NCBI GenBank assembly: GCA_031771865.1
Contig: JASISA010000007.1
Coordinates: 248,001 to 312,000 of the forward strand
Reading direction: 5' to 3'
DNA from: Nothophaeocryptopus gaeumannii
Lineage: Eukaryota > Ascomycota > Dothideomycetes > Mycosphaerellales > Mycosphaerellaceae
DNA: 64,000 bases
The position numbers were made by a program, and so were the translations under genes. Positions 12,058 to 22,501 of this stretch are shown piece by piece. The stretch's first letter is position 1. Every line of letters starts with the position of its first letter. The notes under the pieces are model-generated. The model was not told the DNA's origin. It searched no databases and saw nothing but the letters and a program-made list of their open reading frames with translations.

Positions 12058-13897
12058 TCACCCCATCATCACCCTTCTGCTCCTCAACAACCTTATTCCC
12101 CCCTGAATTCTCTCCCACTCCTCCTTATCATCCTCATCGTCCGCGCTATTAGCCAGAAGCTCAGGAGTTTCTTCATCCTCAATCTCCTCCGGCAAAATCA
12201 GATTCAGTATCACAGCCAAAAAAGCCGCCAACGCAAAACCCGTCTCCATGACAAGTTCAATCGCATTAAAAAGCCCCAGAAGAGCTTTGTTATCCCCCGC
12301 ATACGAAAAAACGTAAGAGAACCAAGTCGGTACAAGCGTAGCTCCAAACCCGACAGCGAGGGAAGCAGTCAAGATGAACCGGTTCCGTCGTGTGAAAGGA
12401 GTAGTGGAAATGATTCGAATACCGGATGTGGCGACGGCGGAGAAGAGGAAAGTTGTCATTCCGCCTAGGACTGCGCTGGGGATTGCGACGAGAGCGGCGG
12501 CGAATTTGGCGAAGATGCCCATGATGAGGAGCCAGAAGCAGGCTGCGTAGCCGGCTTTGCGGTTGGCGCAGCGGGTGAGGGCGATGACGCCGTTGTTTTG
12601 GGCAAAGGTTGACATTGGGGTGATGGTGCATAGACCGGCGAAGATGCTGTTTAGACCGTCTGCTAGGACGCCACCTTGGATGCGGCTGTCGAAGAGATTG
12701 CCGTCGACTTGGAGGCGGGAGACGTCGCAGGTGGCGGTGATGTCTCCGATTGCCTCCATGGCGCAGACGATGTAGACGGCGAGTAATGGCAGTACTATGG
12801 GTCCATAGACAGTGAGTGGGAAGGTATGGACCCAGATGAAGCTTGCCACAGGCGCAGCGTCGATTCCTGAACGGTCAAAGTACCCGCATGCAGCAGCGAC
12901 TATACACCCGACGAGCAGGCCGACGACGACGGCACAGCTCTTCATGATCGGCGAGCCGAATCGTTCGCAGAGGATGATGGTGAGAAAGACCAGGAAGCCA
13001 AGGCCGACGAACTCGGCGCTGCCCCAGGATAGGGGGTGAGGAGCACTAGATGGACAAGTCAGCATGGGTTCGTCAAAGCTTTTCGCATGAGATCACACAC
13101 TTGATGTTGGGGCAGAGCTGGTAGATACCAGAGGTAGGCCTGCGCATGCAATTACCTGAGCCACCAGCCCAGTCCTCGAAGCCGCTCGAGATGAGCGAAA
13201 CTCCGATCAGAAGCACAGTAGGTCCGGTCACCAGAGGTGGAAAGATCTTCTTCAGGTACTTGGGCGGGATGAACGACATGAGAATCTCGATGAACGCGCA
13301 GCAGCACTGAGTGCCTAGAATCGCTCCATAACCCTGTGGGCAAGGAAGTTGAGTGCCATCAGAGCTAGTTGGACAGAAACCGGTCGAGTACATCTGGGAT
13401 AGGGCGCCAGTAGCCACAGTGATCGTCGCGAACGAGGTCCCTACGACAGAGATGAGGCCAGTCCCAATGAAGTAAGGCGACTTCCAGATATGAAATCGAG
13501 TGATCTGGATTGCAGAGAGAACACCACTGACAATAAGCGATGTGCTCACAAGGTACGATTGCATCTCTCCCGTGAGGTTCGCGGAGTTGGCTAGGATGAT
13601 TGGGGGTGATATGACACCAGCCAACATGGCCAGAGCGTGTTGAAGACCAAGGAGCAAACATAGGAGAACCGGCATGCTGTCGTTGAGCCCGAAGAAAGGA
13701 GCGGCTCTTCGCTGCTTCTTCATAAAGGGAAGCTGAGGGCGGAAGAGAAAGGCATAATCGTAGTCGCCTATGAGTCCATCCTTGGTCGTGAAGGCCTTGA
13801 CGAGCCCTCTGCCGCGTTCAGACCATGTCTTCTTTGGCGTGGTCTCAGGCCCGATCTGATCCGGGTGATCGTCCTTCACATAGTCGGAAGTGGACAT
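12058..13897 (-). CDS. uapC: Uric acid/xanthine permease, UapA/UapC type (NAT/NCS2)
   Basis: Plasma-membrane H+ symporter for urate and xanthine, NAT family. Two exons: 13101-13897 and 12058-13045. The 55 bp intron (GTGTGT...TCTAG) joins AA|T to give LCPNINAPHPLSWGSAEF, as in Aspergillus Uap proteins; product 594 aa. The NAT signature TFAQNNGVIALTRCANRKAG is present, and the substrate-site residues of exon 1 (QHALAMLAGV) and exon 2 (AMEAIGDI) are recognisable. The hydrophobic profile fits 14 membrane segments, with acidic cytosolic ends (EEIEDEETPELL). Upstream are a perfect TCGG-N6-CCGA site (14410-14423) and an AGATAA site (14314-14319), fitting UaY and AreA control as known in Aspergillus. 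UapA and UapC cannot be told apart by eye, so the symbol is provisional. Confidence 0.93.
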
Positions 13898-14313
13898 GGT
13901 GAATTTTTCAAGATCTTGATTGTTGACGTTGAGGTTTCAGAGAAGCACTCGGCTGCTTCTCCAGTCGTGTGGAATGTTGAAGTCGAAGCGCATGAGATGT
14001 CGATATCAACGCTCTCTTGGTCTCGCTTTTGGCGATCGTCGGCTGGAGTGTGTAAGTTTCTTGTGCTGCTGTATCAATGTGTACCAAAGCCAGCTGGAGT
14101 GAGAAGCGAGAACGCTGAATGAGAAAAGATACCCACTCGCCAGGTTTGGAGCTGAACCGGTTCATCTTGTACGCTCGCAACGCGTCTGGATATGTACTTG
14201 ACCTTGCAATGTCTCACAGACTGGCCCACCGTATGCGGCGCATGGAATCCACCGAGTAGTGTCCGTATGGAAGGGAAGGCTTCATATAGCGGCGATCCGC
14301 GACATGGTGGTAG

Positions 14314-14319
14314 AGATAA
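14314..14319 (+). promoter_or_regulatory. GATA factor (AreA-type) site AGATAA
   Basis: Perfect HGATAR match about 420 bp upstream of the purine permease ATG (13897). Aspergillus uapA and uapC are activated by AreA under nitrogen limitation through such sites. A single six-base match is weak alone, but its gene context fits. Confidence 0.4.
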
Positions 14320-14409
14320 GCAAAAGCAATCGAGTAAGAAAAGTAGCTTGGAGGTGGTCGGCAGCTGCCCGGTGCGACTGCCGTTGATGATTTCAGGCAC
14401 CAAGGCATC

Positions 14410-14423
14410 TCGGCCGTCTCCGA
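14410..14423. promoter_or_regulatory. UaY/Ppr1-type palindrome TCGG-N6-CCGA
   Basis: TCGG CCGTCT CCGA, exactly the known binding site of the Aspergillus Zn2Cys6 activator UaY, which induces purine uptake and catabolism genes. It sits 513 bp upstream of the permease start. About one such match is expected by chance per 64 kb, so finding it in this 1 kb promoter is suggestive. Confidence 0.55.
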
Positions 14424-14954
14424 AGCTGGTGGCTTGGCGGGCTGGCGGCTGCCAAGGGGTCGAAGTCGGAGCTGCTCTCGTCGACGACATTGAACATCTG
14501 GCGAAATGTGAGTCGAGGTCAAGAAAAGAAACGATTGACTACCATCGCTATGCCTGCGCTCCGCTATGCTCCGTCTTGAATCTTTGTCCCATTCCAATCC
14601 AATACCCAAGGGAATCTTTCGCATACCCCAGTCCCGGATGACCCAATGGCTGCAATGCTATGTCTGTCCTGTTCTGTCGCCATGCCATGCCATACCATGC
14701 ACGCCCAAGAGACCACCCGCCGCCTTTTCTTGTCCCAGCAAGCCATCTGTTTTCGAAGCAAAAGTAAAGAAATCAGCCCAGCCGCGTCCAGTGTCTCAAT
14801 GCCGGAGAGAGAATCCAGAGCAGACCAGCAAGTCGACTATGCTACATCAGACAAGAAGAGAAGCGAAAGAAAGATGTCGAACTCAGTCATCTTTGTCATG
14901 GCCGTCGGAGAGCTTCAGCCGCTTGATCTCGAAGTCCGAAGTCGATGGGGGTAT

Positions 14955-15464
14955 CTAGCTATTGATGGCGCCATAGAACTGTCCTTGAGGCTGCTGCTGC
15001 TGCGGTCGAAGGTGCGCTGGCTGCTGAGATGGCGGAGAAGGTATCACGCCCAATGCCTGCAAGGCTTTCTCGGCGGCGTCCTCTCGTGCATTGTTGACGT
15101 ACTGGCCGTCGTACCAGAACCGGGCCGGGAACTGAGCGGTGCCGACTGTGACGACACAGCTCCAGGCTGTGCGACCACCTGTCAGGAGATGTCAGTGTAC
15201 ATGTTCGAGGCTTCGCGGGAGATCATCGGATCGTCAAGATGGAGTGTTGCTGTACCTCTGCGATCAGACACGATTTGGAAGTTTGGTGTCCGGAGTTGTT
15301 GGCTGCGACAGAAACCTGGTGCGAAGCGAAGGTCAGTAGCTGGCGGGCGAGAGGAGCTTTCTCTTGTAGGAAGCAGTCAGAAACGTACCAATCAGTCTGT
15401 CCTGATGAGGACCTTGTTGCGAGCCTCCAGCAGAGCTGCCGTTGGGCGAAGAAGTCGAAGACAT
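14955..15464 (-). CDS. Small double-stranded RNA-binding-domain protein
   Basis: A 119-residue protein that is essentially one dsRBD. Three exons: 15389-15464, 15256-15315 and 14955-15178, joined by introns GTACGT...ACCAG (73 bp) and GTACAG...GACAG (76 bp). Both are needed to assemble the domain: LRTPNFQIVSDRR from exon 2 and GGRTAWSCVVTVG...FWYDGQYVNNAREDAAEKALQALG from exon 3. The last part is the C-terminal helix typical of dsRBDs. The tail is Pro/Gln-rich and includes a (Gln)4 run encoded near 14990-15002. The N-terminal 25 residues are Ser/Gly/Gln-rich. No catalytic domain is attached, so a role as an RNA-binding adaptor is only an inference. Short exons hide it from single-frame ORF calling. 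Confidence 0.82.
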
Positions 15465-17406
15465 AGTTGAAATGGCTGATGGCTGTCGGGAAGAGTAGTC
15501 CAGATGCGTCGACTGCGGTAAGGGAAGGTATAGCAGAAGAAGGCTGAATAGCTTTGCCTTAGTTGAGTGAACCAGCGCACACCAAAAAGCAAGGGCCAGC
15601 AAATTGGGTATCAAGGGAAGCAAAGATAGTTCGAACTTAGCCGCAGGTAAGATACGTCGCTTGAAGAAGCTGTGGTGTGGCCTGGAGGCCAAAAGATTCT
15701 TATATTCCTCTCCTGCTACTAGTCAGAGAAGGTAGAGCTCTCCCTCCCTCACCTTGCTGCGTTTTCCTTCAGTCACCCGAAACAACGTGGCCCGGCGTTG
15801 AGCGCAGCAACCATCCAGCAGCACGCTCCCGTCTGCTCAGCTGTCAGACACCTGCCATCACCCATACCGACTTGTGAGTGAGAAACCCCAAGAGGAGGAT
15901 GTGCGATATGGGAGGGAGTGTACAAGTCGACTGGAATCACCGACGAATGATTGCCGCTCCAACGTCCGTGCCGCACCACTTAAATCAAAGGATACCCGCG
16001 TTTTGGAGACGGTCCCATGGTGCCAGCCCCTCGAAGAGATGTACCCCCATGGACTTTTCCTTCCTGCTCATGCAACCTGTTTGCATAAGACCCGCTGGAT
16101 CGGCGCGTGAAGCCTTGGGCCGAGCCGGGGTCCATGACAAGAGAGGCAAAGGCGGGCAGAAAGTACATGAGGTCGTTTCTTCAGACAGGGCGGTTGCGTG
16201 GTAAAGACATTGGTTGTGGTCGCCGCGCATACCCAAGGCATAACCTTTGATGTTCTCTTGAATTATCGTCCACGATGTACAGACGCACGCCTCACCTCAA
16301 CTGCTGGCATTCTGGCAGGCATTTGGATCATCGACGACTGTGATTGCCCGTTCACAAGGAGCGTTCATGCACAAGTCCAACGCGAAGTGGAGAAATGGAC
16401 CAACAAGGTACATTTGAACTACTGCGTGACGTGTCCAATCGCCGCAGCCATCACGCACAACAGCCCAAGAGCCCGAGATGTGGAAGGGAAGAAAAAAGCT
16501 AGAGGCTACAGGAATGACGTCCAGACGCAGCAGGAGGCCTGGTTTCTCCACCATGCCAGCAAACTTGGTGGCGCGTGTTTGTTAGCAGTGTGCATGAGCA
16601 ACGAATGTACTGGTATCCTTTTTCCCCAACCTCTATCAAATCACATTCTGAGATTGCACTAGCAAGTTGCAACTCTGGTAGAGTGATCGGGTTCCTGCTG
16701 CAACCCGCTCCCCGTGGTGCGTGTGTGCAGCGGCCGGGACTGTCAACGCGGTTGGTTGCAGGATGAAAAACATGCCGTTTGACATGGGGTCTCAACTTCT
16801 ACATGTCTGCAGTAGCGTTGCATGGAGGAGATGTGGAGCTTGAGAGAATCGAGCAAGTACGAGCTCGGTAGTTGGGAGCTTAAACTGGCTTGGACGTGGG
16901 ATTTGTTCCTTCGGTAGTGGGTAGGTCGTTTCATGACAATATGCAGTCGTGGTGATAGATATACCGATAAAATGAGACTAATTAGCAGCTGCCGGAAATA
17001 GCCCCAGTCTCATCCCATCTTCAAAAACAAGACCAGTCTTCGGTCGAACGCTTAGCAAACACTGCGCTAATGCGATGCCCATGTTCCAAATGAGTCACTG
17101 GACACAGAAGAGCTCCACCCGCTATGCATCTACCATGCTGTGTGTTTTGTCGATATCAAATAGCAGCCAAGTATGCCCACATCCCAAATCCTGATTATAC
17201 TGAGAAGACGTTGCAAGAAGCTCTGCGGTCCCGTTCGGAAAGGTGCGTAGTGCGTTTGTGAAACGGAAAAGCGGTCACGTTGACTTGACCGCTACCCAAT
17301 CGGCAGCATCCGTACACCGCAGACAACGATGTGTGGTATGGTGCTACTTTGCAATCATGTCCGTCCGGAAAGCCGAGTTCTACAAGTCGTCTGATGGTTT
17401 GACCGC
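15465..17406. other. Intergenic, no gene recognised
   Basis: 1.94 kb. It holds the dsRBD gene promoter and the 3' flank of the next - strand gene. The longest frame (+ strand about 16198-16662) has no recognisable motif and no supporting splice pattern. No repeat or RNA gene seen. Confidence 0.45.
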
Positions 17407-19011
17407 TCAAGCCGTCATCCGGCTTCTCGTCGCACCTGTGCCGCTGCTAGACGGACGGCTATCGCGGTCGCATGACTGTTGTCGGGAATGACGACTTGCG
17501 CTGCGCTTGAACATTTCATCGATCAGCCGTTTCGGACCGACATACTCGACTCCTACTTGCAACTTCGGAATGAGTAATTGCTTTGAATGTGTGGAATGAA
17601 AGTGCGTCTTGATGGAATCATCAACCAGAGCCATCAGGCCGGTCGAAACGACGACACTGCAATATGTCAGCACATGAGTACGACTCACTGGGCGACAGGC
17701 GACCTTTCCGACTGGATACAACCAGAGACGACGAATCCAAAGTCAAGCGGCACCAGAAGAGCTTTGGCAAGTCTTGAAGACCGTCTAGAACGCTCGCGAT
17801 GTCGCCCCTCCTTTGGAACCGCGTCTCAGGCCGCAACACGCCAAGATGAAGGCCTTGAGAATGACTTACTCTGCAACATCCTTCTGCTGACCGCGAACGA
17901 TGCTCTCGTCGGCGATCCACATCGAGCACGGCGGCACCCATCCTCCCAACCTCTGTTCCTCCTCTGCCTGGCTAGGGGTGAGCGGCGCGGATATGATGTG
18001 AGCAAGGGGTCGATCGCTACCGCCTTTTGTAAGCTGATACGATACTGCCTTGCGCTCGACCTCTGTACGAATGGTGCGTCTCCAAGAGTAGTGAGCACCC
18101 CAGTACTCGAAATTGTAACGCTTGCTGCCTTTGGTACCGGCGCGCTTGATATCCACCTGCGCATAGTTGGAGAATTCCAATTTGATAGAATTGGGTTCAA
18201 CTTGTAGTTGCTGTTTCGGTGTTGAAGTAGCGGTTTGTGGTCGGGCATCCCTGTCGAAATCAATTGACGAACTCAAAGAGCCGTAACCCGAATCGTTTCG
18301 CTTCAGACTCGCCAAAGTCGAGGTCTTCTGCTCTGACCTGGATCGCATACTGCTGAAAACATTGCTGAGAGATCTATGAAATCCTGGGCGCTTTTCTGAC
18401 GGCGACTTCTGAATCTTATGAGCAGTGTGGCACACCTCACGACCCGAGTCTCGGCAATAGCGACGGAGAGAGAACTCACGATCCCGCAAATCATGCATGC
18501 GCAGATGGAACAGAGTCATTTCACACCTTCGACCATGTATATTGACTTCGGTATCAATGCGCAAATTCATGTTGCCATCGATTGTAGAGTCGTCGTGTCG
18601 AATCGCAAGCCTACGATGGGACGGGAACAACTCAGAGAAGTCTGCGGGTGTCGCCGCGACAGCAGTGGTACCATATTGTTGTGCAGTATATTCCGGTACA
18701 TCGTAGTCTGGTATCCCTTCCTCTAACTCCTCCTCACTCGCTGTGGTCGAGGCATATGTTCCGACCGAAGATCGTGGACTCTCTTGAGGATGTCTGTCTG
18801 CAAAGTATTGCTGAGATACTTCGCGTGTATGATCGGGTGTATCTTGGTGGATGCGTGGGGGTGGTTTGGAAGATGTACTTGAGTATTCCGTAGGCGTAGT
18901 TTGATATGACTTGTCGCTGCCAGTGTGTGATGTATGGCGCGAATGAAGGGATCGGTCGGAGTCGTAGGCGGACCGAATGTCCATCAGTTCGGGCTGATGA
19001 TGGAGCACCAT
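17407..19011 (-). CDS. Conserved fungal protein, function unknown
   Basis: Two exons: 17870-19011 and 17407-17656 (463 aa). The intron GTAAGT...TTGCAG joins GA|T to make KDVADVVVSTGLMALVDDSIKTHFHS; the match in phase and the well-formed borders support it. I chose the ATG at 19011 (MVLHHQPELMD); the frame is open further upstream but that part reads like leader sequence. The N-terminal 200 residues are Ser/Thr-rich and probably disordered. The C-terminal half is the conserved part, with YWGAHYSWRRTI, LAHIISAPLTPSQAEEE and GGWVPPCSMWI followed by an amphipathic block in exon 2. I know similar proteins across Pezizomycotina but no assigned function. No membrane segment or catalytic motif is visible. 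Confidence 0.8.
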
Positions 19012-22000
19012 GGTGGCAGCTCCTGAAGCTTGGGATGTGGTCGAGCTGCGAGCTAGTGTATGTATATGCGATGCTCTAGATGATGGCCAGATCTGCCGTG
19101 AATATTCCAGACGACGCCTCTTCACGTGTGTTGCGGTGCACAGCAGTGCAGTAGGTGTAGCGGTGTAGCACGACAGATGCTCGACCAAGGCGATATATGT
19201 CTGGCTGAGACGAGGCGCAGTGTGCGTATTGAATGCCGTGTAGTATGTAGTGAATGAACAGCGGATTCGTTGCCTCACGCGGTTGGTTATTGACTCGACG
19301 CCATGGTAGCAGAGTGAGTACAAGACATCCCACACGGGCAACAAGGCACAGTCCGATGTAGATCAGCTACCCTGAATGGGAGGTGTAGGAGGAGGAGGAG
19401 GAGAAGGAGGATGTCGGGCAACAAGTGCGAACAATCACCACACGCACGTCGTCGAAGCGCCAGACCAGCATGGCGAGCAAGGACCGTGGAAGCCAGGACT
19501 CTAGTTCTAACGTATGGACAAGAAGGCGCGCCCATTACGCAGTACCTCTAGTTCTACCGCACTCGCAGGCGTGCAGCGTGACACGGTTCGCGCCTCGGCC
19601 GGGTTGGCTGGTCTTGTCTCGCCTGCATCCCAAGTTCGTGCAACGTCCTGCAGGCATCGGTGGCACCGTATGCGCCGCTTTGCGATTCGCTGCGCACTGA
19701 CGAGGGTTGCAACCTACCAACACGCCGTCCAAGACTCCAAGCCACCTTGTGAGCGCTTCTCGCGCCGCTTGTAGTACCTCCGTAGAGACTTCTCTGCCAT
19801 GGCGGAGAAGACCGGCGGCCTCCCGTTCTCTGGTCTCAGCCTGAGGCCATCACAACTGCTGATGATCCATCCCCGGGCCTCCACTGATGAAGCGCTATTG
19901 TGTCTTGCTTCTTCCGCCCCCTTTGCCTTGGAATGTGGCCCCATTCTGATGATGTGGTACGAATAGCAAGGCTTCTTCACGATTCCAGGGCACTCCTAGG
20001 CGGGACATCTCACAGCGGAAAAGTCTGACAACATCGTTGCCCTGCAGCTCCTTCTGCACATCAGCCAATACTCTCCCGCTTTACACGTGCCTGTCGCCCC
20101 AGATGTGTACCCGACCAAGGCGATCTTGGTTCTCTGAGGATGCTGCCGCTCCGGAGCGGAATTGCGACAAGAAGGATCACGGCCGCCGTGCCGCTCCATC
20201 GACATCATCAGCGAACACCTCCAACGCATCAACTGAGCCTCAAGGCCTTGTCAACGTTTTCATGCCCAGCAGACGACGCGTCCCAATCGCAGGGCCTCCG
20301 GATGAGGGCATCATCTTTCCCTGTGGCCCTGTGCAGGTCGTTTAGCTGATACACATGTCAATACGTTGTGCGACCATCGCAAACGGCGGTTATGCAGCCT
20401 ACTCGAGACATGGACCTGCCAATGGCAAGAAGCTTCCTCCTCTTTACTGGACGTCACGAGTACATTCAACAGGCAAGCTTCTGGCGAGCTTCTGACCTGC
20501 GAACACAGCTTGATATGTTGGACACGACTCATCTCTGGCGTTCTTCATGGGACAAAGCATCTCCCTCTGCCAAATCTGCTTCAAAGGCACCTACACCACC
20601 CCACAGCAGCCGTAGTATATCTGATGGGTTACCGTTACGCGTGACTTGGTATAATGACAACTCCATGACCGCGTCCTATTCGTTCCAATCTGGCATGAAG
20701 CTGCACACGATCGCACAAATAATCTCTCTCTCTCATCTATCCCATACCCGTATTCGCCGCTACTTTACTAATGCACTGTCCGCAGGAAACATGAAATATT
20801 ACAAGCACACCCTCGTCCCACGCTCAGCCTCCAATAGGCAACGAGTACTTCTCTCTGGCCTCCAATCGGCCTATAAGCGTGGCATGGCGGCCACATTTAC
20901 CTACAAATGAGACGAAAGCCGTAGCATCCTGGCACCCTCCACATGCACTCCAGCTACTCCCGCCAAGGTCAAGGTACAAACAAGCAGAAGACCTTGGATC
21001 CAATATTGTCCCAGTTCCTCGGGCGCTGATTGCTTTGTTGCTACGCAGGGTGTATTCACACTTTTGCCGCCTTATGCGTCCGTCCTATGGAATGTACGGC
21101 GAATTCCGACCGGTCCATCAACAGCTGATTGGGATCCGGACGCTGCGGACAGCGAGCATCGGAGGTCAGGTTTGAGCATTCTCATCTTCGCGGGCAGATC
21201 CGTCGATATACCTGAGACGTCGAGATACCTGATCAAGAAGGTATAGCAGGTGCTGATGATCAACAAGCAGATCGACCATCGGGCCGGAGCGGTTCAGACG
21301 ATATGCACCAAAGGCAAGAAAACACCGAGGTCGTTAAGTTTTCTCTGAACATTGATGCGCAGCGCAGGACGTCAGATTCTGCTGTGTTCATCACCAATCC
21401 AGCGGACCGGATCGAGATTCCTTGCATGTGAGGGAGGGTCACTACTCGCTATCCTACTTTCTGCGTGCCGCCAGTCACCGCCGGTCACCGATCTGACCCT
21501 CCAACGGTGTCCTGACGTTCTCGCCTAATGTCATACGAGCTTGATCGGCTCTGCAGTGAGCTTTGCACTGGATACTCGTTACGCCGACTGCAAGCGCAAC
21601 CAATGCGCCGGAGCAAAACACATGCAAATTGTCTCCTTTCGGATGCACTGATCGGCATCATCAGAAGACGCCGTGAGTGAGTACTGGTGTTGCGTCAAAT
21701 GCTTTCCACCCTTTTCACAGCAGGCTTGTCGAACATCGTCACGCTGCGATGATGTGCTCACTTCAAACATCCAACCTTCTTACCCATACATCCTGGCTTC
21801 CACTTCGTCCAAGCTGATCTTCACTCATTCGAATTGTAGGCTATTATGGATCTCCGCAATGACAGCATCATCGCTTCGACGGACCATACAATTCCAACAT
21901 CGCCACCAATTGGGCTCACGATGACAAAAGTCCAGACCATGTCTGTTTCACCAAAATTCTGACCTCCACCATACCCGCATCTTCTCCTCGGCGACTAACT

Positions 22001-22501
22001 CCCACGGCCGTCATACCAGTCGGCGAGTACCAACAAAAATACAACTACTAGTCACCACATCCCGATCGGCAAGCCGCCACGTCTACCGCGCTGCCTCCAC
22101 TTCATTGCACTGTGGCTAGGCTGTAACATCTTCACCAGGATGTGTGGTACAGTTGAGAAGCGAGATCGGGGAGCTCAAACACACAAGTCTCTTGCTGACC
22201 TGGCATGAAAGACGGACGCCACGATGAAGAGACTGCGCGCGTCATGGAACGCGAGCGAGAGAGGTGATTAGTCAATATACTCGAGAGGGCGTTGTCCGAC
22301 TAAGGTAGCTAGGTAGGTAAGCCTCTTCACCAGCGAAGTAATTCGAAGCGAATAATACCCATGCGTAGGTATACAGGTAGAGAAGCAAAAAGTAAAACAT
22401 TCATCCATCGTCAGCGTTGGATATTCCTCGCCATATCCATTCATCCGTTCATCCATCTTTTCTCCCAACAGTCCATCACTGAGTGCACGTCTCCATCCTC
22501 A
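19012..22501. other. Long intergenic region, no gene recognised
   Basis: 3.49 kb between two - strand genes. It includes a GGA-rich microsatellite (about 19387-19411). The longest frame is + 20368-20910 (180 codons), without recognisable domain or conserved motif. I found no transposase, reverse transcriptase, tRNA or inverted terminal repeats. It could hold a lineage-specific gene or an old repeat relic. Confidence 0.45.

Larger units (their letters stand above)
13898..14954. other. Intergenic: purine permease promoter
   Basis: 1.06 kb between the permease start and the stop of the dsRBD gene. It carries the UaY-like and GATA sites listed separately. Several open frames exist, none with recognisable domains. 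No gene supported. Confidence 0.5.

Noticed and set aside
12290..12631. Minus-strand Arg/His-rich frame of 113 codons
   Set aside because: Shadow frame within the purine permease second exon.
16198..16662. Plus-strand frame of 154 codons
   Set aside because: No motif or splice support; overlaps the promoter-side intergenic region.
20368..20910. Plus-strand frame of 180 codons in the 19-22.5 kb gap
   Set aside because: No recognisable motif, no plausible splice partners, and composition not distinct from neighbouring non-coding frames.
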